Source of the DNA: Limnephilus marmoratus
Taxonomy: Eukaryota; Arthropoda; Insecta; Trichoptera; Limnephilidae
Direction: 5' to 3'
DNA length: 64,000 bases
Assembly (NCBI GenBank): GCA_917880885.1
Contig: OU862913.1
Span: forward strand, 23,073,286-23,137,285
Made by a program: the position numbers and the translations under genes. The notes beneath the pieces were generated by a model, which did no database searches, had not been told where the DNA came from, and worked only from the letters and a program-made list of their open reading frames with translations. Below are positions 56,280 to 64,000 of this stretch, piece by piece (the stretch's first letter is position 1; every line of letters begins with the position of its first letter).

Positions 56280-57012
56280 TTTTTCATTAACTCCACACAG
56301 GAGGCCATGAGGAAAATGATTTTCCTCAGGGCCTATGTCATCTAGGATGCTGTGTAGAGGGTCTTTTTGAGGAGAGGAAGGAATGAACATTGGTCTTGAA
56401 GAGACCCATATTGTAGGAAGGAGGAAACACAGAGGCCGGCAAATCATCCCACAGCCGAGCTGTTGAACACAAGAACGAGTCGAAGAAACGACCCGTTCTC
56501 ATGTGACAAATGTCAACCGTGTACAAATGTTGGGCACGCGTTTGGCGTGTTTCCCGACTATGCACCGGTGCCGAAGGAATCAATGAAGCTAGTTCCTCAG
56601 AGCATCTTCCATTGTAATACCGGTAGAACAAGGATAGCATTCCCACCCGACGCCTGTGCTCTAAAGATTGCAATCCGTCTGTTAAGATGGGAGAATCTAT
56701 TAAACGGACCGCCCGTTTCTGCACAGAGTCGAGGATATTTTTCAGGTATTTTGGAGCTCCAGACCGTGGCAGACCAAATTCAACCGTGGGGCGCACTTGT
56801 GATTTGTACAGGGTTACAGCAGTTGTGTACTATTAAAGTATCTGCGGGCCCTGTACAGTACGCCCAGTTTTTGGGAGGCTAACTTTACTCTGGCTTCGAT
56901 GGAGCCCCCATACCTGAGCTGGTCACTTAGGGTTACACCAAGCATATCAATGGAGGGCCTGTTAGGAAGATTGCTTCCGTTGAAAGATACTAGATTTTCA
57001 CTGTTTAGACAT
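56280..57012 (-). mobile_element. LINE 3' end of the hairpin-tailed family, copy at 56 kb
   Basis: The minus frame 56,338-56,796 reads RPTVEFG, KYLKNILDSVQKRAVRLID, GMLSLFYRYYNGRCSEELAS, RETRQTRAQHLYTVD and FFDSFLCSTARLWDDLPAS. Upstream coding (RPSIDMLGVTLSDQLRYGG) continues to about 57,012. A hairpin at 56,301-56,336 follows. One in-frame change removes SHLW near the start compared with the 62.7 kb copy. Confidence 0.85.
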
Positions 57013-57480
57013 CTCTAGTGTGAAATTTGAATCGAATATAACTCCAAATTCGCGAATTTGTGATACTGGTGTTAATTTAACATTATTTAAATTATATTCA
57101 TGTAATATATGGGAATGAGTTCTGGAAAATCGTATTACTTGACCTTTTTTCAATGTTCAAAAATAACATATTTTGTTCGCACCATTTAAAAAATTCATCT
57201 AAATTGGCTTGCAAAATCAGGCAATCATGTATATATTTCGTATTCTTTTAAACAATTTTAGATCATCTGCAAAAAGTAGGACTTGTACATCTTTAAATAA
57301 TGTTTACAATGTCATTAATGAACATTGAGAAGAATATTGGGCTGAGGTGGGCCTTCGCTTAGTATTGCTCTACTAAGTGATGGAAATGTTTGAAACATTA
57401 AAAAAACCTTCTTTCGTGAAGGTTTCTGGATTAATATTTCTATTTTTGAGAGTGATAATTCATGGTAGAATTCCATTATA
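57012..57480 (-). pseudogene. RT fragment of a different LINE
   Basis: Minus-strand pieces such as QPNILLNVH, KMYKSYFLQMI and ASQFR.IF.MVRTKYVIFEH resemble the RT palm/thumb area of the 11.8 kb LINE across frames. The join with the hairpin family at about 57,012 marks an insertion boundary. Confidence 0.45.
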
Positions 57481-57520
57481 ATAAAACGAAAATAAAACTT
57501 TATTCCACTTAATTTTATTT

Positions 57521-57558
57521 GACCATTACCAGTTTCAGCTCGTTAGAGCCATCTTCAG
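57521..57558 (-). ncRNA. Hammerhead-like motif, copy 2
   Basis: On the minus strand: CTGAAGA, an extra T, stem GGCTC/GAGCT with TAAC loop, GAAAC, then a short stem III and GGTC, where UC would be the cleavage site. As in copy 1, one extra base stands between the core and stem II. Confidence 0.45.
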
Positions 57559-57844
57559 ACTGGCACAAATAATTCTTAGTCTACGGTTTAAATACACAAC
57601 ATACTGGGGAGGGGGAGAGGGGTGGTCTACAAGGATTTTAATCAATTATAATAATTATATTTGTTGCCAAGTCATATAACACTGTCGAATTTCTAAATAT
57701 TTTGCAATTCCAGTAAGCTAATTCTTGGGTTTGTAGCTCACTTCAATGTTGATTAATGGAAAAGTGATATGAGTTACTAATGACCTAATTTTTTGGTCAA
57801 ATCGTTATTATATTTATGAAGTATGGTATTTTTTATTGCATTTT

Positions 57845-58180
57845 GAAGGGATACGTGTTTCAATGTAAACAGTTGGAATGGTCTAAACTAATTACATATT
57901 TAAATATCGAAATTATTATGACAATTACACTGGATACAAAAGCGGGGACTTGGCAAATGAATCTAATTGCTTTATCTTTACAAAGTTACTTTATGAAGGG
58001 GTACATGTTTACATTGGAGTGGGAATGGTCTAAACTAAATACCTATTTTAATATCGAAATTATTATGAAAATTACATTGGATTCAAAAGCTGGGACTTAC
58101 GGGGGCTTTATCTTTACAAAGTTACCTTTTGAAGGGATACCACACCACATGAAAATACATCTGAAAGGGTTTTAAATCCT
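57845..58180 (+). repeat. Tandem repeat units of about 140 bp
   Basis: GAAGGGATAC or GAAGGGGTAC recurs at about 57,847, 57,996 and 58,131. The blocks TGGTCTAAACTAA and ATATCGAAATTATTATGA occur in the first two units. The open frame across them is probably accidental. Confidence 0.65.
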
Positions 58181-58259
58181 TACAAAAACTCTAGCAAAAC
58201 TGTAAAAAATGACAAAATTTTGAGAATGACATTTTTCAAAATAATGATGTTCCATCAAA

Positions 58260-58614
58260 ATTCAATTTTCGAGACTCCTTAAATTAATGAATTTATTTGA
58301 AGTGCTTTCCTCATACTTTGAATCGGATCAAGAATTATTATAGATATTTTGAATGGGTACCAAATTTGATTGATCGATTTTCGTAGGTAAATGATTTTTT
58401 ACCAACAGTGGGTTTTCGGTGTATTTACGCATGAAAGAATTGAAATGAATTTACTTTTTATTTATGAATCTAATAATATTCCTGAACGCGTGATGGGAAG
58501 GGGACATGGGAGGGGAAGGGGAGGCGGAAAAAATTCTGATCTGTTGGTAAAAGACACGCAGGGAGAAGCAATTCCTTTATTAATGGCATTGCGACACATG
58601 CCGGGAACTCGCTA
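58260..58614 (+). mobile_element. Helitron fragment with 3' end
   Basis: It carries the GTGCTTTCCTCATACTTTGA block, the G/A-rich tract GGGGAGGCGGAAAA and the 3' end ACATGCCGGGAACTCGCTAG. The 5' end was not seen. Confidence 0.55.
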
Positions 58615-59165
58615 GTCAGTCTTAAAAGTTATTAACATTCGGGGTCTATACGATTCGGTTAATCTAAAAAATGTAATTGTTTCATAACGCTGATGGATTT
58701 CATTCGTTTTGTGCTCCGATTGGCATACGGGATCGGAGGAATCCAGATTTTTGGAATTCCGCACAATAAGGGTGCCTTACTACACGGTAGATAGGTGTAA
58801 GGCACCGCTTTATCGTCAGTCCATTGCTAACCATCATCGTATCGTGACATTTCGCTCTACGTCGAAGTGTTATTTATCCTATCGTTACATAAAGTGTAAA
58901 TCCAATCGTATTGTATCGTATGCTTTGTGTGAACTTATGTAAATCGACTCGTGACTCAAACTTTATCGTGGTTCTAATAACCGACCAGAAAAATCTTATC
59001 GTACGTTTTTGGATACACCTGTGACCTCGCCGAATTGAGATTAAGCCACGAAGACACAACAGCAATGAGTACCACTTAATTGTGATTTACCTATCTTGTT
59101 TGGTGGTCGGGCAGCGTATTTACAAAACCTATACCGATTCAGTCGCGGTAACGACAATTTACATT

Positions 59166-59494
59166 TTACATTTCACAGGTTGATCTGAACCAACGGTAAG
59201 ACGAATTGTAAAGGAAGGGGAAAAGGCAGATGGAAAATTTGAAACACCGGGAAAACGGAAAATGGGCATAATAATAATAAAATATGTAATAGCATAAGTG
59301 CTGATGATTGGAAAAATTGTTGCAAACACGTGATGAAAATTGAGGCAGAATATTATGCACGAGGCAGTACTATATATGATGATATCGATGAACTGCGTTT
59401 AGATGAAGATAAAGATATGGAAGAAGAAGAATCACACGAGGACGAAGACAATAATTACATGTCGGGTGTTGAATTAAAAGACTTAAATTTTTAA
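59166..59494 (+). pseudogene. Possible IS630/Tc1-type transposase-derived protein, ends only
   Basis: A broken N-terminal piece (a GLSEPTVRRIVKEG-like reading with a shift, then GKADGKFETPGKRKMG) is followed by a clean frame: ISADDWKNCCKHVMKIEAEY, YDDIDELRLDEDKDMEEEES, to a stop at 59,492. I associate this order, with an acidic tail, with insect DDE-superfamily proteins. The catalytic middle is deleted. The call is tentative. Confidence 0.4.
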
Positions 59495-59769
59495 TTACCT
59501 ACGTTTTTATGTCGAAATAAACGCCCACTTAAAACTTGTTTTGTTTTATTTTACTTCTATTAAATTACAGTTTTTTGTGCAACATTTTTGAAAATACAAA
59601 TACGCTATGAAATATGCATTTTGGCAGAAGTGTTTTTTAAAACATACATTTATTGTCTTATTAGCCATCTTGGTGTTGCCATTTAAAACTATAAAACGAT
59701 CGCAGCGCCATCATTTATTTTCTACACTTGATTGCCAAACTGTACATTTTTAGCGACTTCATGAAATAA

Positions 59770-59945
59770 AATAATTCAAATCAAATACCTACTTACTCTA
59801 GGACCTCTATTTTCCAATTTCTTCCGTAGAACGAATTTCAAAAGTGACTACATATAGTACGGCCCGCCAGCCATTTTAAATCACGCAAAAATATGTTTTC
59901 TTTAAATTACTCGGCTTTTCTCTAATATAATTTACATGTATGTTT
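59770..59945 (+). repeat. Fragment of the TAGCAGACC/TCTAGGAC repeat
   Basis: It matches 54,570-54,730: TACTTACTCTAGGACCTC, TAGAACGAATTTCAAAAGTG, CGGCCCGCCAGCCATTTTAA. Confidence 0.7.
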
Positions 59946-61340
59946 TAAAATTATAAGATTCTAAATTATAAGAAATAGGTCCTTAAAGTTTTTAACGTTT
60001 CATGCTTTTAGAGGCCACTTGGGCAATTATTTGTGAGTAAATGAAAATCATTTTTAAAATTATTGTACTACTGTAATTTGTAAGGCAGATAGAAACATTA
60101 CCAGCCTTACTAAAAAACAACCACAGCGCGACCGATTAAGTGTGTTATTGCAATAACATAAATATACCTCGTAAACAATTAAACACGTTTTATTACCAAT
60201 AAAGTTACTTACGTGGTCACGCTGTTAAAACGCATTGAAGATGTGACAACGTTGTATATGGTTTTAATTTACTAGGAAACAATGTTGTTTTAATTTTTCT
60301 CCGCAAGGGGCATTATTGGCGCGCCTATGCATTAGTTCTTCGGCCCGCGACAGCCCGCCATGACAAAACAGCTCGGTGTGTTTTATGGCGGGATATCGAA
60401 AATTTTGTGATTTTACTTAATAATTTCTATTGTAGTGACGAATTTACTCTTCTGTTCACATAATGGATATATTTACCATGTTATTTGTGTGGTTTAGATC
60501 AGTTTAATCAAGTTATTGTACAAACTCCGTACTTTCAAAGTTGAACTGTCAGAATATTGTTTTTTATAGGTTACTTAAAAGATAAAATTTTCATTTTAAG
60601 ATCTTTATTTTAAGAGAATTCCTTAAAAGTGATAATTTTTTATAATATTAAAATCTAATACATGTATTCGTAAACGTATCAAAAAAATAACGTCTTTAGA
60701 GATGCAAGAGATCTGTTTTAAATTTCGGTATTATTTCTAAGTTATTTTTTTGGCAATAAAAAAAACTTTAAAATTTTTTATTATTTTTTTATTGCATACA
60801 CGATGAAAAAGTGAGGTGATAGTTTCCTTCCAAATTTATTACATAAAAGGACTGTGTTTTTTAAATTTTGATTTTATTTAAATCTCTCTACATTTTGGTC
60901 AAAAATGTTGTGGGAGGAAATTTTTTTCCATTTTTTTCCGAGTTTGAATCATAAAATATGGCAGTTTTTGAAAGCTAAAGTGTATTTCAAATACACAAAT
61001 CCGGTAATTTTATCTAGTTTTCGTAAATGGTATTTGTTTTTACGACACCTTCAAAAATAAGAAATATATAGAACATTCAAAATACTATGGAAAAATTACA
61101 AATATCGTTCGAACATCAATGGTTAAAACAGAGATAAACTACCCTCTCAGGCCGTGGAAACTATGTGTATTTCTTTCAAAGAACAAATTTTTAATTAGTA
61201 ATGTTTTCACATTCGCGGCCGTTTATCAATTGAATAAAATTTTCACTGGGTTTTTTAGTAAGGCTGTACACCTTTAAATTTATATGACGAGAATGCCAAC
61301 ATTCTTATAAATACTAACCAGGAATTATTAGATTCCTTGT
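59946..61340. other. Long AT-rich stretch without recognised gene
   Basis: No coding or repeat family could be named on either strand. Confidence 0.4.
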
Positions 61341-62085
61341 CAAATAAAATTATTCACGCAAAACACTTCAATTATCTCAAGAGTTGAGCGCAGAAATTGA
61401 AATTTATGCTTGCAATTCAAGATAGTCATTAATACTAAAAATTAAAGGAAGCATATAATCAAAGACATAAATCAAATTGATAGTTTATGTAGAAAATGTT
61501 TGGCTGTTCCTGAAACTATAGAGCATATTGTATCGGGATGTTCTGTATTAGCGCCGTCCGAGTATACATTTAGGCACAATCAGGTTTTAAAAATAATTCA
61601 CCAAAGTTTGGTAATTAAACATAACTTGATTGATTGCCTTAATGTAGTACCATATTATGAATATGAACCAAATTCATTTTTAGAAAATGAATTTTATAAA
61701 ATATATTATGATAACACTATATCTACTAATAGACAGAACAATTCGAAATAATAATCCTGATATAGTTTTACACGACAAAATTAAAAAAAATAACTTATAT
61801 CGTTGATGTCGCTATTTCAAATTCTTGTAATATTCAAAAATTAGTTTCTGAAAAAATAAGAAAATATACAGATTTAGGAAATGAGATTAAAAGAATTTGG
61901 CATTCTCAGGCTATAAAAATATTATCATTTGTTATTTTGGCTACTGGCATCATACATAGCTCTCTCATCCAAAATTTAGGCATGTTAGATTTGTCAAAGA
62001 ATTTATATATATTATAAAAATGGAAAAATCAGTCATTTTAAATACATGTAGGATTACAAAAGATTTTTTAAATATTTATATTAAG
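61340..62085 (+). pseudogene. LINE fragment, possibly with a restriction-like endonuclease
   Basis: Reads CRKCLAVPETIEHIVSGC (CxxC...H...C finger), SEYTFRHNQVLKIIH, ENEFYKIYYDNTISTN, then, after a shift, NPDIVLHDK, IKRIWHSQAIKI, and MEKSVILNTCRITKDFL. PD..D.K after a CCHC finger is the layout of the restriction-like endonuclease of R2/R4-type LINEs. It is frameshifted and 5'-truncated. Confidence 0.55.
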
Positions 62086-62395
62086 GGATCAGTAGGATTT
62101 ATAGGTCAAATTAGGAATTCCACAGAGCCGAACCCTCTGATATAAAAGTTGAATTATTTTCCCATTGGTCCCTGGTAGGTTGCAATGTTGTTCTTGAATT
62201 GTTTTGTATTTATAATACTTATATAGTGCAATTGCATAGCGTGGATTGACTAGATGATCATTTGGGGAAGTGTGTGAAAGGGTTTAGTTTTTCTTGTGGG
62301 GAAAATTTAACCCGGACATTTAAATCTGGTGCGTATCAAATACCTATTTATAATTATTCTGTTTTTGACGTAAATATTTACGCACTCTAAAATCT

Positions 62396-62581
62396 TAATA
62401 GTAACTTTAGGTCGTGCAATAATCGATATTAGTAATTTTAGGTCGTGCAATAATCGATATTAGTAATTTTAGGTCGTGCAATAATCGATATAAGTAATTT
62501 TAGGTCGTGCAATAATCGATATTAGTAATTTTAGGTCGTGCAATAATCGATATTAGTAATTTTAGGTCGTGCAATAATCGA
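62396..62581 (+). repeat. Six tandem 31 bp repeats
   Basis: The unit is TATTAGTAATTTTAGGTCGT plus GCAATAATCGA, at exact 31 bp spacing for 186 bp, with two or three variant bases in total. Confidence 0.97.
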
Positions 62582-62679
62582 TATTAGCAGGAAATCGTTC
62601 CTGAAAAATAAATATCTACTAAAATATTTAAACAATAAAAGTAATTAAAGTGACGAAACCAGAGTTAAGTTAGCCTCTC

Positions 62680-63290
62680 AGAAACTGGGCGTACTGTACA
62701 GGGCCCGCAGGTACTTTAATAGTACCCAACTGCTAACCCTGTACAAATCGCAAGTGCGCCCCACGGTTGAATTTGGCAGCCACCTCTGGTCTGGAGCTCC
62801 AAAATACCTGAAAAATACCCTCGACTCTGTGCAGAAACGGGCGGTCCATTTGATAGATTATCCTATCTTAACAGACGGATTGAAATCTTTAGAGCACAGG
62901 CGTCGGGTAGGAATGCTATCCTTGTTCTACCGGTATTACAATGGCAGATGCTCCGAGGAACTAGCATCATTGATCCCTTCGGCACCGGTGCATAGTCGGG
63001 AAACACGCCAAACGCGTGCCCAACGTTTGTACACAGTTGACATTTGTCACATGAGAACAGGTCGTTTCTTCGACTCGTTCTTGTGTTCAACAGCTCGGCT
63101 GTGGAATGATTTGCCGGCCTCTGTGTTTCTTCCTTCCTATAACATGGGTCTCTTCAAGACCAATGTTCATTCCCTCCTCTCCTCAAAAAGACCCTCCACA
63201 CAGCATCTACAAAGATGACATAGGCCCTGAGGGAAATTATGTTCCTCAGGGCCTCCTGTGTGGTGTTAATGTTAATTTTTTTTTATTATT
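62680..63290 (+). mobile_element. LINE 3' end of the hairpin-tailed family, best copy
   Basis: The frame 62,754-63,218 (154 residues) reads RPTVEFGSHLWSGAPKYLKN, RAVHLIDYPILTDGLKSLEH, CSEELASLIPSAPVHSRET and STARLWNDLPASVFLPSYN. It is followed by a perfect 11 bp hairpin (63,222-63,254) and a GTGTGGTGTTAATGT end. It is cut at about 62,680 on the 5' side. Confidence 0.85.
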
Positions 63291-63537
63291 TTTGAATATT
63301 TGATTGAGATTACTTTGGCCACACAACCCGCCCTTGAAACACTTCTATCTATATTCTTGGAATTATATTTTCACTGGTTTTCCTTATAACATGATATCAA
63401 CTTGTTTCGCGACTTATGACATTTGGTAATACCAACAACGATATAATAATTCGATGTTTGTTAAATCATTCTTGCTTGCACTTCACAGTTGAATACTTGA
63501 AAACATTTGGAAAAGATTGGAAAAACCTTTTTGATTA

Positions 63538-64000
63538 TCTTATATATAAAAATGAATCGCTAAATGTATTGCTAAGCGCAAATCTCGAGAGCAGCTGAAC
63601 CGATTTCGCTAATTCTTTTTTTAGAATATTCCTTGAAGTACGAGGATGGTTCTTACGGAGAGAAAAATTAACAAAATTGCGCAGAAAATTAGATAATAAC
63701 AGAGAACATCGCACGTTTGACAGTTTGCGTGTTAGAGAATGACATTTTGCAAAACAATGAATGATTGTTCAATCAGGATTCTATTTTTGAAAAGTTGATA
63801 AATATATTTAAAGTAGGTACTCCTCTAATAGTTTGAATCGAATCAAGAATTTTAGATATTTTAAATAGGTACCTATGTTAGGTACCAAATTTAATGTAAA
63901 TGAAAAATGGAAATTTGAATAAGAATTATAAAAGGTGGCACGCGGACGGTTTAAAAACTGAATGTACTGGGAATAAATATATTGAACGCGGGAGGAGTGT
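63538..64000 (+). mobile_element. Helitron 5' part, running off the window
   Basis: It starts TCTTATATATAAAAATGAATC after an A. It matches the complement of the Helitrons at 17.4-18.9 kb (CTCGAGAGCAGCTGAACCG, TTAGAATATTCCTTGAAGTA). It has no fold-back MITE at the homologous site near 63,760. Confidence 0.8.

Noticed and set aside
57816..58175. 119-residue open frame with internal repeats
   Set aside because: It is explained by tandem DNA repeats of about 140 bp; no known domain and unusual start context.
1..64000. CRISPR arrays, rRNA genes, bacterial operons
   Set aside because: No spaced direct repeats with unique spacers, no conserved rRNA segments, and spliced exons with transposons of insect type.

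Overview
This window looks like about 64 kb of a repeat-rich, AT-rich arthropod genome, most likely an insect. The evidence is a spliced clip-domain serine protease of the insect type, many non-LTR retrotransposons, IS630/mariner elements, hAT elements, Helitrons and tRNA-headed SINEs, and no bacterial gene organisation. The species cannot be fixed from the sequence.

One host gene is supported. It is on the minus strand and spans 28,894 to 52,761. Five exons (52658-52761, 47359-47554, 36518-36669, 32277-32386, 28894-29046) have consensus splice sites and matching phases. In order they encode a six-cysteine clip domain, a Thr/Ser/Pro linker with four consecutive Arg, a zymogen activation site of the form Leu|IVGG, the catalytic His (TAAHC) and the catalytic Asp (NDIALL). 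This is the layout of a CLIPC protease such as Drosophila Snake, an extracellular zymogen in a proteolytic cascade. The signal-peptide exon and the catalytic-Ser exon were not found. The introns (3.2 to 10.7 kb) hold most of the transposons of the right half.

Left part (1-28 kb): three non-LTR retrotransposons lie in a row (a decayed one at 891-4136, an RTE-like one at 4136-5860 holding a 298 bp hAT MITE, and a nearly complete two-ORF element at about 11,763-16,120). A 1.28 kb mariner, a 741 bp GATGAA microsatellite, two abutting Helitrons with a fold-back MITE, a hAT-split SINE and a decayed orphan gene at 23,409-24,425 are also here.

Middle (28-52 kb, gene introns): this holds hAT elements with clear 8 bp target duplications, a retrotransposon reading frame carrying eight in-frame 66 bp repeats, a gag-like ORF preceded by about 142 bp repeats, and a second orphan pseudogene. 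It also holds a nest in which a zinc-finger-bearing hAT element (42,439-43,955) sits inside a DD41D mariner (42,298-44,775), plus a second DD41D mariner and a D34D-type mariner.

Right part (52-64 kb): two hammerhead-like motifs, further truncated LINE 3' ends, a MITE matching one at 33.5 kb, an acidic-tailed pseudogene that may be transposase-derived, a fragment with features of a restriction-like endonuclease LINE, a 31 bp satellite and a Helitron running off the end.

The most interesting items are the clip-protease gene, the nested zinc-finger hAT element, the two internally deleted orphan families, the in-frame 66 bp expansion in a reverse transcriptase, the possible 5'-UTR monomers and the hammerhead-like motifs. 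All family calls come from reading motifs; no database search was run.
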